A DNA stretch of 64,000 nucleotides from Diploptera punctata (Eukaryota > Arthropoda > Insecta > Blattodea > Blaberidae): assembly GCA_030220185.1 (NCBI GenBank), contig JASPKZ010005704.1:272001-336000 (forward strand), in the 5' to 3' direction. Position numbers and translations under genes: made by a program. Of the stretch, positions 12,208 through 23,189 are shown piece by piece; the first letter of the stretch is position 1; every line of letters starts with the position of its first letter. The notes beneath the pieces were generated by a model that saw nothing but the letters and a program-made list of their open reading frames with translations, did not search any database and was not told the DNA's origin.

Positions 12208-12380
12208 AAAAATTTTGAAGTTTCATCTATTATTTTTACAGTGACATTATTAATACCATACCGTGAGTGGTTTTCAAATTAGATTACTGTCAAAACAATA
12301 ACATAACTAGTTGAAATATGATATGTTTAATAGTGATAACAGTTATATTGATAATAATGGTTATTACGAGACTTCTTTGT

Positions 12381-12552
12381 TTTTAGTTAACTGTTGTATT
12401 TTTATAGCTTAGATATACACGTAACTGTTATAAAGATAATTAAATAACGGTGATAGCAGTAATGATTTTAGTTAACTGTTGTATTTTGATAGAATGTATA
12501 ATATATAAGTAACAGTTATAAAGATGATTAAATAACTGTGATAGCAGTAATG
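12381..12552 (+). repeat. Two-copy tandem duplication, 86-bp unit
   Basis: The unit beginning TTTTAGTTAACTGTTGTATT and ending GTGATAGCAGTAATG occurs at 12381-12466 and again at 12467-12552 with a few differences. It is a simple local duplication with no coding content. Confidence 0.7.
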
Positions 12553-12931
12553 GAATTTTACATGATATCATTTTAAAAGAAATAAACGTGTGACACGTAT
12601 AGAATATCTTTATTACAGAAACGTGAACGCAGTGCGGTAAGAAGCATGGCAGCGTCCTAATTGGATGAGTCATTCAGATTCAGGATTTCCTGTTATGTTT
12701 TTTTCAAGACTTTCTTTTTAATTACACCAGCATGTATTAAGCAAAGATTCAAGAAGGGAAATTAAAAGCACAGAAAAGAAACTCTCCCAGATTCATGGAC
12801 GTGATAAATTTTGTCTTTTAAAATGGTTTCTCCAGGTGGAACAGAAAGGAAGATGCATTAAAGGGGAAGTGTACAAACCAGGTATTTAAAATAAGTATTT
12901 TTTAAATAATTTTCTAAAATAACATGTTACT
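12553..12931. other. No recognised gene
   Basis: Unassigned AT-rich DNA between the duplication and a LINE tail. Confidence 0.35.
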
Positions 12932-13390
12932 CTTCTTCTTCTTCTTCGGCTTTCCCCCACTTATAGGTTTTCCGTCTTTAGTTTCCATTTATTTCTATCA
13001 TTCCAATCTCCTTCTTCCAAATTCCTATCATCCGTTATAGTTCTGACACAAGTTTTCCATTTCCATCTTGGTCTGCCACGTTTATTTCTTCCAGGGGGTG
13101 ACCATTGGTATATATTTGTTTGTCCATATTTCATTTTCCATTCTCTGTACATGGCCATATCATTTAAGAGTTTGATTTTTAATCCTCTTAACAGTTGTGG
13201 TGACATTCATTTCTCTCCAAAGGAATTCATTTCTTATTTCATCCTGTCTTGTTTATTGAAAGCTTCTTCTAAGATAATCAAATTAAACTATTTTAATTTT
13301 ATTCTTTTGTAATTCCGTCAAAGACCAAGTTTTGCTTCCATATGACAAAATATTCTGCATTATGCTCTTATAAATTTTCAAATTAGTTTT
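12932..13390 (-). pseudogene. LINE 3' terminus with (GAA)n tail
   Basis: The minus strand (12961-13206) reads GRNKRGRPRWKWKTCV and later EEGDWNDRNKWKLKTENL and a stop, followed by a GAAGAAGAAGAAG tail. R..RGRPR..W and DW.DR..W are the closing blocks of RTE-like LINE proteins. Upstream the frame dissolves near 13390. A 20-bp inverted piece of the SINE-B head lies at 13392-13412. Confidence 0.6.
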
Positions 13391-13445
13391 TTCGAGACCA
13401 CAGCGGTGGACATAATTAATATAGTTGTTTAAATATACTGAATTA

Positions 13446-13786
13446 GTCCACCGCTGTGGTCTCGAGGTAGCGAGCTACCTTGTCACGCAGTGGGCCCGGG
13501 TTCGCTCCCCGGTCGGGGCAGTTTTTCTGGGTGAGATTTTTATCGGGATTTTTCCCCATCTGTAAGACAAATGTCAGGAAAACTTTAAGGGCCAAACGGT
13601 CCCCGAAATCATATGATCATCATCATCCTTATCATTATCATTATCATCATCATCCGTCACCGGTGTGGAAAGCAACGGGAAGCTATCACACCTACAATTC
13701 CCTAGTAAAGCTGCAAAGTATAGCATGAAAATGCTATGATTGCTGTGAAGGACCTGCCTTCGGGCAGAATTACTATGGATGAATGG
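13446..13786 (+). mobile_element. SINE-B, tRNA-derived, full copy with target duplication
   Basis: It starts with GTCCACCGCTGTGGTCTCGA, an A-box-like region, and a B-box GGGTTCGCTCCC (GGGTTCGATTCCC in other copies). The body includes AAGACAAATGTCAGGAA, an ATCATCATCC-rich middle, CACCGGTGTGGAAAGCAACG and the end CTTCGGGCAGAATTACTATGG. The flanks are a perfect 13-bp duplication ATATACTGAATTA at 13433-13445 and 13787-13799. SINE-B is the commonest SINE here, with seven other copies. Confidence 0.85.
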
Positions 13787-13973
13787 ATATACTGAATTAA
13801 TGTAATATCTGAAACGAAGGGAAAATTATCGCTGAAGTAACAGTCCCCGTTTTCAACTTAACATGTGATCTTCCGATTTTGTCATTTTATCTCACATATT
13901 TAAATTTAATAAAATACAATTTTATAAAAACAGTTGAAGTATACGGATCAGTAATACATTTTATATAAACTTA

Positions 13974-14722
13974 TCATAAGTAATGCCACGAGTGATTTGC
14001 AAATTGTCGATAAATTCACGACTCACGAAGTGAGGAGTGAATTTATCTATAGAATTTGGAAATCAAGAGTGGCATTTGTTAGGACTATTTAACGAATAAA
14101 ATTAAGCTGTTCACTCACAAATCATTGTTTAACTATAGTTATTTTAAAATATTTATATATTTAATGTAAACGGCGATGTTTGAAAACAAATGAGAAACGA
14201 TTGGCACTCTTCATTTGTTTCTTTTGTTAATAACTGCAAACGGATCCTATTATTTATTGCCAAAGGAACACTATATTGTAAGAATGCACTCTAGTGGAGA
14301 AAAAATGAAACACATCAAACTGTATATTAATTCATTTCTGATGTCGTATGATGTAAATATGACAATTATATTTTTCTGGATTATTACCTGGGAAAAAATA
14401 CATTTAAGAAAGTGCAAACAGTGGTTTCTTTTTTGGTGGTATAATCAATTGCTACAAATGTTTTTATATTAACTCCTGCATAACCTATGTGTTGACATTC
14501 ATGCACTATATATAGAATCTGGTAGCCGTATTTCTTAAGGAATCGGTGAATGCAAAAAAATGCTATGACCTATTCAGAATGTTAAAAAGGAGGTGCTTTC
14601 TTTATTACGATAAACTTTAGTTGGTAATTCTAGGCGAAACACGACTGTGATTGGTTGTATTTAAAAAATCATTGAAATGTGGTTGGTCATTGACTCCCAT
14701 TTGGAGCATGAGTTAAATAGTC
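13974..14722 (+). mobile_element. Element X, copy 2 (complete)
   Basis: This copy has every landmark without interruption: TCATAAGTAATGCCACGAGT at the left, the long hairpin around CTCACGAAGTGAG, GACTATTTAACG, the body with AGAATGCACTCTAGTGGAGA, and the right end GAGTTAAATAGTC. It is the best reference for the family. The frame at 14215-14472 is matched by a frame in copy 1 but not maintained in others, so it is not called a gene. Confidence 0.75.
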
Positions 14723-15174
14723 ATCCAAAACAAAGGAACGTTTATTAAACACTGTGCATGAATCAACTGTTTTCTGAAATACAAGAAGTTAGTTTGAGTA
14801 TTTCCCTTCTAAGAATTGCTGTAAAGTTTGCTTTATCAGTAATTTAGTATATGTGTCTATTTTCAGGAAAAATAAGAGAGAAGTAAAGCTGAGAAATTTA
14901 TTAGTTGCACTCGAAGATTCTGGTGCTCTCTCTCTCTCTCTATATATATATATATTTTTCCACTCTTATCTCTCTCAGCGACAATTCTCCACCTTAATAG
15001 TAAAGGTTGTAAACAGCACACTCGGCGTAAATAATATAATTTTCACTCCGTTATCTGTACATATATTCTGCTATCATTTTTTGTCCTAGTGCATGAACGC
15101 ATTAAGAACTATTATGAAAATATAGTATATTATTTTAAACGTAAAATATAAGGAAGATATATTCATTTTTCATT
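14723..15174. other. No recognised gene; (TC)n(TA)n near 14927
   Basis: Unassigned DNA with a (TC)n followed by (TA)n tract at about 14927-14954. Confidence 0.4.
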
Positions 15175-15815
15175 CATAGTGTTCTGCATATGAGCAAGTC
15201 TTTCACTACAAACTCAGCATTCTCCACTCTTGTCTTAACTCAGCTTTCCTTTTTGTATCTGCATACAAACCATTTATTTTAATATTGTCAATCATCTGAT
15301 GTCTTTTTCTGCCTCTAACTTTCTTTCCATTGACCATTCCTTCTAGGGCATCCTTCAGCAGGCAGTTTTCTTTTTAGCCAGTGGCCAATCCAATTTCTTT
15401 TCCTCTTCTTTATGATTTCCAGCATTGTTCTTCCTTCACCCGCTCTGTCTAGCACATCTTTATTATTTTTATTTTATCTGACCATTTTGTACGTTCTATT
15501 TTTCTCCATATCCACATCTGAAAAGCTTCCAGTCACTTTTCTTCATTCCGTCGTAATGTGCAAGTCTCTGCACCATACAGTGCTGCACTCCACACAAAGT
15601 ACTTCACTAGCCTCGTCCTTAATTATTTTGTCAAAGGTCCGCAGAAAATGCTTCTCTTCTTGTTAAAAGCTTCTTTTGCCATTGCTATCCTCTGCTTTAC
15701 TTCTTGACCGCAGTTCATGTTACTACTGATAGTACAACCCAAGTATTTGAAGCTCTCCACTTGCTCAATGGCCTCATCTTTAATCCTCATTTGCCAAACT
15801 TGTTTTCGTTAATAA
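15175..15815 (-). pseudogene. LINE C-terminal region, decayed
   Basis: Reading the minus strand across frameshifts gives blocks of the type YLGCTI, VKQRIAMAKEAF, FCGPL, RLVKYFVW, LYGAET, then MLEI..KRKRNW.GHWLKR and RGRKR. This order is the post-RT C-terminus of a LINE family distinct from the main RTE. Several stops and shifts are present and no RT core is visible. It is a 5'-truncated relic. Confidence 0.6.
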
Positions 15816-16126
15816 CAACTCCTAGATCACAAAATTGCCGATAATTTTGAATTAAATCCCGAGAAAGTATTGTACTACAGTCAGCTTCAAACCCAGGAAG
15901 TTACTGTGTGTTTGGAATAGGGAACTGGGTTGCCATTTTAACAGTACTTTCTTGAGAGAAATCCTTATATAAAACTGAAGATTGCAACACAGCAGGTACA
16001 TAGTTGTAAGTTGTAGCCGTCCAAGCCACCCCCTCTTAAAGAAAACAACAGTTACCACTTGTCACTGAGCTCGTGCAGATCTGTACTATCCTGTGTGAAA
16101 GTGTCGACTCTCATATTTACTATAAA
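15816..16126. other. No recognised gene
   Basis: Unassigned DNA up to the target duplication of the next LINE copy. Confidence 0.35.
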
Positions 16127-16136
16127 ACTAGTTTGC

Positions 16137-16857
16137 TCAGGGTAACAGAGTGAAACCCTTGATAGAGGTCCACTCCAGGGAGTAGGCACCCCTGCCCTTT
16201 TTAGAGCTCCAGGTCCCACTCGCCCAGTGGGTAGTACCTGGGTAGGGCCCCGTCCACAGGGTTACGTGGGGAGAAGAGAAGTCCCCAAAGCCGTAGTGAA
16301 GGCAACTCCTCTAGGAGACGAACACTCCGAAATTGCAGTTCCCTGCCCTCCAGGAAGAGGGGTTTGGCTAGAGGCTGGTAACCTCTACTAGTAAAAAATA
16401 ACTTACTCATAAACTTCAGCAGAAGAAATGCCGGATTGGTAAACTATCACTAAATAACAAAACAACAAGTGAGACCCAATTGAAATTTTACAAAACGTTG
16501 GCAGTACCGGTACTGCTCTATGGTTGAGAAGCCTGGATGCATAAAAACAAGTTCTAAGTAGGGTAACGGCGGCAGAAATGAAATTTTTGAGATCTGTTAA
16601 AGGGTGCACTAAGGAAGACAGAATCAAGAACACAGAAATAAGACAGGAACTTGAAATATTTGCAATAACTGATAAAATAGATACATATAGACAAAAATGG
16701 TAGCAACACATAGACAGAATGAATGAAGATAGATATCCAAAACAAATAACAAAATACAAACCCCAAGGCACCCGAGATGTGAGCAGACCTAGAAAGAGAT
16801 GGGCTGAAGTCGGAACAGGTCAACAGACCTAATCCATGAATGCAGATGATGATGATG
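16137..16857 (+). mobile_element. LINE copy with 5' and 3' ends joined (internal deletion)
   Basis: Positions 16137 to about 16425 are GC-richer and non-coding, resembling a LINE 5' region. Positions 16430-16857 encode, with stops, the LINE C-terminus: LKFYKTLAVPVLLYG, AAEMKFLRSVKGCT, IRQELEIFAIT and RPRKRWAEV, ending in GATGATGATGAT. A 10-bp duplication ACTAGTTTGC lies at 16127-16136 and 16858-16867, bracketing both parts. They therefore inserted together, as one retroposon lacking the endonuclease and RT domains. Confidence 0.65.
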
Positions 16858-16867
16858 ACTAGTTTGC

Positions 16868-17440
16868 ATGTCGTAAAAGAAAAACTATGTTTTTAAATGT
16901 ATAGTACACAGATTTGGACACCGTACTGCTAACCTTGCCCCTCCACCCCTACCTAAACAAACAAATAACGTTATTATGAGTTTGGCAACATCTACCCCCT
17001 GTATATAGGGTGACACTGGTGTAGCCCGTAACTTCCTGTGTTGAATTGGCGGGTGGTGATGATAGAGAAGATCAAAACATCTATAAATCCAGTGATTGTG
17101 TTAACTTTGAAACATAGATGGAAGCACTGGGCAGAATAAAGATATTAGATGTGCATAACCAAGCTTGTAAACTGCGCTTTGAATGTTTACGCCCCTTCTC
17201 CATTACGCGTAATATGTTTATATGTAATATTGCATGGTGTATCGTAGAATTCTATACGTTACATGATAATTGGATGAACGTTGAAACCCGGTATCGATCT
17301 GCTCCATGAAAAGCGACATTTGTCCCGTATGTTCATATGATGCACCTACCCATATTCCATTATAAATGCTTCAAAAATATTAAACCATGAGAGTGGAAAT
17401 ACAGGGTGTTCGGAAATCCACATTACGAACTTTTAGGGCT
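16868..17440. other. No recognised gene; possible mariner end at 17401
   Basis: No gene recognised. ACAGGGTGTTCGGAAATC at 17401 resembles a common mariner-like terminus and recurs in similar form near 53510, but no partner end was found here. Confidence 0.35.
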
Positions 17441-17720
17441 GGTAGAATAATAATAATAATAATTTATTTTAGCTGGCAGAGTTAAGGCCATAAGGCCTTC
17501 TCTTCCACTCAAGCAGCGAATAGTAAAATTATACAAAAATTACATACATATTACAATTTTAAGATATTATTAAAATACAGACTAAACAAAATACAATGAT
17601 GATGTGATCTAATACTAACAAAAACATAGAATATAATAAAATTAAAATGATATAAAATAAAGTAAGTAGCTTCCTAGATGATTATTAATGGAATGCTCTA
17701 TATAGTTGTCAGGCAGTTAA
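17441..17720 (-). mobile_element. CR1/L2-like LINE (family V) 3' UTR
   Basis: On the minus strand it contains the same 3' UTR as 30130-30400: TATATAGAGCATTCCATTAA at the 5' side, GTGGAAGAGAAGGCCTTATG and TTAACTCTGCCAGCTAAAAT, then a (TTA)n tail at 17447-17462 (plus-strand TAA). No coding part is included. Confidence 0.75.
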
Positions 17721-17724
17721 TGTT

Positions 17725-18362
17725 TTCACTGTAGAAGGGAATGAGTAGAAAATATTTTGAATAGGAACCCATGTCTGGAAACGTACCGCTTATATTATAA
17801 TTATATTTAGTTTTAAGTGATATTAAGAACAGAATAAATAAAGGTAGAGCAATAACAGCAATGATGAATGGAGTCTTATGGAACAGACATATAACCAGGA
17901 AAAATAAGTTACAAATATATAATTCAATAGTGAGAAGTACTGTCACATATGGAGCTGAAGTTTGGAAATTCAACAAAAACTTATGTCGATGAAAATGGAT
18001 TTCTTGAAGAGAGCAGCAAGATGTTCAAAATTAGACAAAATAAGAAATACTGTCATAAGAGGAAAAATGAATATTGGTTATTCAATAGTTGATTATATAC
18101 GGTATAAGCAATTAAATTGGTATGGGCACGTACGACGAATGTAAGAAGAAAGGTTACCCAGGAAAACATTGGAATGGTGTCCACCTGGAAGAAGGAGGAG
18201 TGGAAGACCTCGAAACTCGTGGATGCAGGAAATAACAACTGGAATGAGAGCAAGAGGACTGGAGGACATGGATTGGATGGAGAGAGAGGAGTAGAGAAGA
18301 AAAATAAAAATTTAGGCACAGAAAGATGTGTAAACATTAAAATTCTGTATATAAATAAAATT
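17725..18362 (+). pseudogene. LINE C-terminal region, one frameshift
   Basis: The plus strand reads AMMNGVLWNRHITRKNKLQI, then TYGAEVWKF; after a frameshift QQKLMSMKMDFLKRAARCSK and LNWYGHVRRM; then GRRRSGRPRNSW and DWMEREEW. These are the post-RT blocks of an RTE-like LINE. It ends with AAATAAAATTTTGTTTCATT. A different family from the main RTE. Confidence 0.65.
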
Positions 18363-18372
18363 TTGTTTCATT

Positions 18373-18453
18373 GATATTTACTTCCAGCCCCAATTTCTTA
18401 GTGTTAGTAGCATGTGCCTGTTGGCCTTTAGTATCTCCCCGCTGTCGCCCAAT

Positions 18454-18458
<5 letters not shown>
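18373..18458 (-). mobile_element. RTE internal fragment
   Basis: ATTTACTTCCAGCCCCAATTT through CTGTCGCCCAATAGTACT matches RTE positions 58420-58505 in reverse (the stretch just after the YADD motif). Both ends of the element are missing. It is followed directly by a (TA)n tract. Confidence 0.7.

Positions 18459-18460
<2 letters not shown>

Positions 18461-18500
<40 letters not shown>
18461..18500. repeat. (TA)n microsatellite
   Basis: About 20 uninterrupted TA units. Confidence 0.9.
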
Positions 18501-18502
<2 letters not shown>

Positions 18503-18570
18503 GCCTATTTTTTTGTTGATTGTTTAATAAATTCTGTATGAATTTTAATATAAAATATTATTCATTTATA

Positions 18571-19382
18571 ACTAAATAACTAACTCACTGGCACTATAGA
18601 ACCCGTAGGTTCATGGCCGCGCGGACATAAGCTCTCCATACATCCCTATCCTGAGCTAATGTTTTCCAATCATCCCCTGTATAATCTACTTCCTTCAAAT
18701 CATAGTTAATGTTATTCTCCCACCTCATTCTTTGTCTACCAACTGGGCGTTTTTCTCTGGTTTTGCTACAACAAGCTTCCATGCACGTCTTTCATTCCCC
18801 AATCGTGCCACAAGCCCTGCCCATCGCAGTCTACGAGACTTAACTATTCTCATTATATCTGGCTTCCTATAAAGACCATGTAGTTCATTGTTATGTAGTG
18901 TTCTCCATTCACCTGTCTGTTCATCTCTCTTTGATCCAGAAACGTTCCTGAGAACTTTATTCTCAAATACTCGTAATCTTCTTTCCTCCCTTAAAGTAAG
19001 AGTCCATGTTTCGCATCGATATAATATAACTGGTAGAATAATAGTTTTATATATTTTCAGTTTAACATTTTTTGAAAGGAGTTGGGACATCAAGAGTCTC
19101 TGTAATGCATAATAGCACGCATTTCCAGAATTGAGCCTATGTTTAATTTCTTTGTGCATCTCATTCCTAGTTGTGATTATTGTTCCTAGGTATCTGAATT
19201 CAGCCACTTCCTCAAAATTTCCCTGATTTGTCATTAGCTGTCCATTTCCATTATATAATGCATTTCTACATGTGGCCATATATTTAGTTTTATAGATATT
19301 TACTTCCAGTCCCAGTTTCTTAGTGTTATTGAGTAGTGTGTGCGTGTTGGCCTTTAGTATCTCCTCGCTATCGCCCAATAGT
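18571..19382 (-). mobile_element. RTE-type LINE, 5'-truncated copy with 16-bp target duplication
   Basis: The minus-strand frame 18725-19393 starts just after the YADD region (LLGDSEEILKANTHTLLNNT) and continues through YLGTIITTR, CETWTL and RRLRWAGLVARL; a frameshift near 18760 moves the GRQRMRWEN...MNLRVL end into another frame (18594-18782). Perfect 16-bp duplications ATATTATTCATTTATA lie at 18555-18570 and 19383-19398. It is truncated within the reverse transcriptase, so it has no catalytic motif. Confidence 0.9.
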
Positions 19383-19529
19383 ATATTATTCATTTATAGA
19401 GATACAATTGTATTTGATACAATAGCATGTCGTTACACAATGTTGAAGCATATAACTGCAATCACTTATAGTTTAAACTATGTACTTCGCACAGACCAAA
19501 ATCTCAGTACACGTGAATTTAACTGAACC

Positions 19530-19755
19530 TTTTACAATTTGATTTTCTCTTGTAAGAGATTTGAGTCTCTTTTAAGTTCCCAACAAAAGTCTGCTGGCAT
19601 CGATGCTGTCCATTTTCCTTTGTAGCGCATTTTTATCGTGGATATTTCCTGGCGAAACCTCTCTCCATTGCTCGTCACTTTTTTTCTGCAAGATGGCTGC
19701 CTGAGGAAAAATCCAAATGACTGAAGAAAATGTATTTTAGTGACACATTGCAATC
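19530..19755 (-). pseudogene. Family F conserved peptide, copy 1
   Basis: The minus strand reads VTKIHFLQSFGFF, then NGERFRQEISTIKMRYKGKW, then ADFCWELKRDS. The pattern GE.F...I....RY.GKW....ADYCW..KR recurs at 23400-23570 and 39120-39297. I remember similar peptides scattered through insect genome annotations, always as unnamed repeat-like proteins. Function unknown. It is treated as the C-terminal end of a repeat-encoded protein. Confidence 0.5.
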
Positions 19756-19764
19756 CATATATCG

Positions 19765-20055
19765 TTATGCTTTTAGTATATTTTCAACTATATACTTTCA
19801 CTAAACGTCAATAAAACTAAATATATGGTTCCTAGTTTTTTGGTTAAGAACCAGTGTTGCGTTCTATATAAAAGTGTTGGAACCGCCATTATTTTATGAA
19901 ATTTTAAAAGTGTCTCCTTTCTAGTTCCTTTGAGACTTCGTTTTAATGCGCCACACATGTAATTAAATTTATTTATTTTCTTTGCAATGTCTTCACTTTT
20001 TCTACCTGACACATTGTATCCCAGGTAATTAAAATTGCTCGCCTGTTCTATTGTT
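19765..20055 (-). pseudogene. LINE fragment upstream of the YGSE block
   Basis: The minus strand reads NKTIEQASNFNYLGYNVSGR, KINKFNYMCGALKRSLKG and LLKFHKIMAVPTLLY. This matches the same segment of the LINE at 54202-54974 (FNYLGCNVS..., RMCGAIRRTLK, KFYKIMAAPVL). It is adjacent to element X, which truncates it on the 5' side. Confidence 0.65.
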
Positions 20056-20061
20056 TTATTC

Positions 20062-20806
20062 TCATAAGTAATCCCACGAGTGATTTCCAAATTATCGATA
20101 AATTCACTCCTCACTTCGTGAGTCGTGAATTTATCGATAATTTGGAAATCAAGAGTGGCATTTGTTAGGACTATTTAACGAACAAAATTAAACTGTTTAC
20201 TCACAAATCATTATTTAAATATAGTTATTTTAAAATATTTATATATTTAATGCAAACGGCGATGTTTGAAAACAAATGAGAAACGATAGGTACGCTTCAT
20301 CGTTCCTTTGTTCATCACTGCAACCAGATCATAATATTATTTGTTGCCAAAGGATCGAAATATTAGAATGAACCCTAGTGGAGAAATTTTTAACCAACAT
20401 TATAGGTATTAAATAATTTGATGCCCTATGATGTAAATATGTCAATTATATTTTTCTGCAACATTATTTCCTGGAAAATAATTCGTTTAAGAAAGTGCAA
20501 ACACTGTTTTTTTTTGTGGTTTAATCAATTGTTACAAATATTTTTATATTATCTATAGCATGCGCTTTCTGCTGACATTCATGCACTATATATATACAAT
20601 CTGGTAGCCATAATTCTTAGAGGGTCAGTCACTGCAAAATAATGCTACGACCTATTCAGAATGTTAAAAAGGAGGGGCTTTCTTTATTATGATAAACTTT
20701 AATTGGTAAATGTTAGGCGAAACACGTCTGTGATTGGTTGTAAATAAAAAAATCATTGAAATGTGATTGGTCATTGACTCCCATTTGGGACATGAGTTAA
20801 ATAGTC
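20062..20806 (+). mobile_element. Element X, copy 3
   Basis: Complete copy from TCATAAGTAATCCCACGAGT to GAGTTAAATAGTC. The hairpin here is nearly perfect: AAATTATCGATAAATTCAC pairs with GTGAATTTATCGATAATTT around the core. The loop core is in the opposite orientation (CTCACTTCGTGAG) to copies 1 and 2. Confidence 0.75.
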
Positions 20807-20959
20807 TAAAAAAATATTTTATTTGGCCATGCCCTCGGAAAGCTACAACTTTTGTTTTTGGAGTAGATTCGATTAATGCTGTGGATCATAAATTTGTTTG
20901 ATTCACGTCGTCCTAAGTGTAACATAATCTTTGCATGGCTCCAAATTCAGAATATACCC
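20807..20959. other. No recognised gene
   Basis: Short unassigned stretch. Confidence 0.3.
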
Positions 20960-21945
20960 TTCCCATCTTCATCATCATCATCATCCGGTATCATGGCAGC
21001 TGCCGCCGTCTTCCGGAAACCAAACGCCATTCCTCTCTGTCCATCCATTGATCTTCCACCAATCCTCTGATATTTATAGCTACTTGTATCCCTTCTATCC
21101 AAGTTTTCTTCGGTCTTCCTCTCTTCCTCCTTTCTATTGGGATCCATTCCATAACAATTTTAGACAATCTTTGCTCTGGCATTCTTTTGACATGGCCATG
21201 CCACTGTAATATTTTCGTTTCTATAATGTCTATGATTGGCCGGCTCCTCTTGCACACCCATAATTTCTCTTATTTATTTATTTCGTATTCTATCCATTCT
21301 AGATTTTCCAGCTGACCTTCTGAAAACATCCATTTCTGCACTGAAAATTATTTTCATTTCCCTGGTAGGAATTTGCCAGACTTCAGCACCATATGTAAAA
21401 TGCTCTGAATTGTGGTTTGATATATTTGTAATTTTCTATTTTTTGTAATATTTTTGCTCCACCAAACAGAGTTTAATGCATTTATTGCTTGTTTTGTTTG
21501 TGCGATTCTATTTTTAATTTCCACTGTGTTATCGCCTGAATGGTCTAATTTTGTTCCTAAATAAGTGCATTCAATACTAGGTTTTAGTTCTTCTCCATTG
21601 TTGAAATTTATATTTTCCATTTCTTCTCCTATACACAGGTATTTAGTTTTCTCAATATTTATACAAAGTCCCAATTATTCATATTCTTCTTTTAGTTTTT
21701 TAGCCATATATTCTATGTCATCGTGGTCCTGTGCTATTAATACCTGGTTATCTGCAAAATTTAGTGAATATACATGTGTATTTTGGATAGGTATGCCCAT
21801 TTTTTGACATTTTTTTCCTCCAGTCTCTTAGTACTCTTTCGAGATAAATTTTGAATAGAGTTGGAGATAAACTGCAACCTTGCCTTAAACCTTTTGTAAC
21901 AGTAAATCCCTCTGTTATATGATTTCCAATTTTTATTTTCGAAAT
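20960..21945 (-). pseudogene. LINE reverse transcriptase, 3' half with FAD motif
   Basis: On the minus strand the order is: GLRQGCSLSPTLF (RT motif 4 region) near 21890-21850, then FADNQVLIA (the FADD catalytic box, second D replaced by N) near 21755, then GLCINIEKTKYLCIG, TYLGTKLDHSGD, and after a frame change the terminal blocks KILQWHGHVKRMPEQRL, RKRGRPKKTWIEG and DQWMDREEWR (20991-21257). The tail is GAT-rich (20970-20985). It includes more of the RT domain than most copies here. The D-to-N change in the catalytic pair would abolish activity. Confidence 0.75.
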
Positions 21946-22397
21946 AGAAATGTGCTATAATTCCATTCTACACTAAATGGGTTGTGTGAAAATATTGGAA
22001 TACTTCTTGGCGTCTCCTATAGTCTGTCATGGAGCCCATTTTTTGTATTCCCACTGAATTAATTAATCAATAATATACTAATTATGTTTATGTTATTGCG
22101 CATGCGTGGAGTATTGTTGACTGCTGCTAATTGCGCCATGAATTAACTGCTAGGGATATGTTGTCAGTAGCTAATTGTCGTAACATGAAAATCAACACGA
22201 CATTACAAGGTTCAACACTACAAACAAACAACACAACAATTATCATTTTCTATTAAATTGCCCATTAATTACTCATGCTGTTTTAAACAACAGCCAGTGT
22301 AATCACAAAAGCGCTAAATCAAACACTGGACCTGCTTGGATTTTAAAGAACAAGGAATAAAAGCGAACTCTTGTAAATTATCGGAGATAATTCAAAT
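21946..22397. other. No recognised gene
   Basis: Unassigned AT-rich DNA. Confidence 0.35.
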
Positions 22398-22985
22398 ATG
22401 TTGGCTGAAATTTTTGGGCTAAAAAGAGATAAACTTACAGGAGAATGGAGAAAACTACACAATAGTGATCTACATGATATGCATATCAACATTTTTAAAA
22501 TTAATAACACAAGTACAAGAATAAATACAAGCAATTGGATTACACTAACATATACTGGAAATGAAACGACCAAATTAGCTAATTCGATCAGGAAACAAGA
22601 TAAAAATATTAAAATCACCTTCAAAACTAATAACGAACTCAACAACATCATATCCAAGAAAATAGAAGCAACAAATAAATACGAAAATAAAGGCGATTAT
22701 AAACAAAAGTGCAATAATTGCGAAAAGTTCTACATAGCGAAAACAACAAGAAATTTCAACACAAGATACTCTGAATACTTTAAAAAATGTATTAATAACA
22801 AAGATAAATCAAGTTCTTCCAAACACATCCTACAAATGGGACATCAGTTCCATAAAATCGATAATACTATGTCAGTACTACGCAGAGAGTATAACAACAG
22901 GATCAGCATCCTTGAAGATATAAAAATTCTGAAAGAAGCAAAGAATACAGACGTACTCAATGAACTATGGGTTTTAAAAATCTAG
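22398..22985 (+). pseudogene. Chimeric frame: RTE C-terminal piece fused to Penelope-like endonuclease
   Basis: A single frame of 195 codons. Residues 1-30 (LKRDKLTGEWRKLHNSDLH) match the RTE block PKRDEQTGEWRRLHNNELHG. From about residue 31 the frame has the linker and GIY-YIG-type nuclease region of Penelope-like retroelements: TLTYTGNETTKLANSI, then GDYKQKCNNCEKFYIAKTTR (normally GVYKLKC..C...YIGQTGR), then SKHILQMGHQF. YIG is changed to YIA and QTGR to KTTR, so nuclease function is doubtful. The start codon is within the RTE piece. The frame may be open by chance after an insertion. Confidence 0.6.
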
Positions 22986-23189
22986 GAATAAAAAATAAAT
23001 ACCAAAAATTAACAAAACAGCTAATTGGCAGGGGTTCCTTATAGGGTGGGCCTACTATTTTGAATTTTGAATAATTTTGGGGTAAATTTGAGAAATGCAA
23101 GATGATTAATATTATGAGATTGGGAATATTTTTGCTTTGTAATAAACAAATATTGTTTTCAAACATAAAAATCTTAAAAACCATAAATT
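22986..23189. other. No recognised gene
   Basis: Short unassigned region after the chimeric frame. Confidence 0.3.

Noticed and set aside
13480..13728. Open frames inside SINE-B copies (also 28968-29264, 32017-32281, 40135-40383)
   Set aside because: SINEs are RNA polymerase III transcripts without coding function; frames differ between copies.
17401..17440. Mariner-like end ACAGGGTGTTCGG
   Set aside because: Only one end seen, no transposase and no partner within a reasonable distance; left as a note only.
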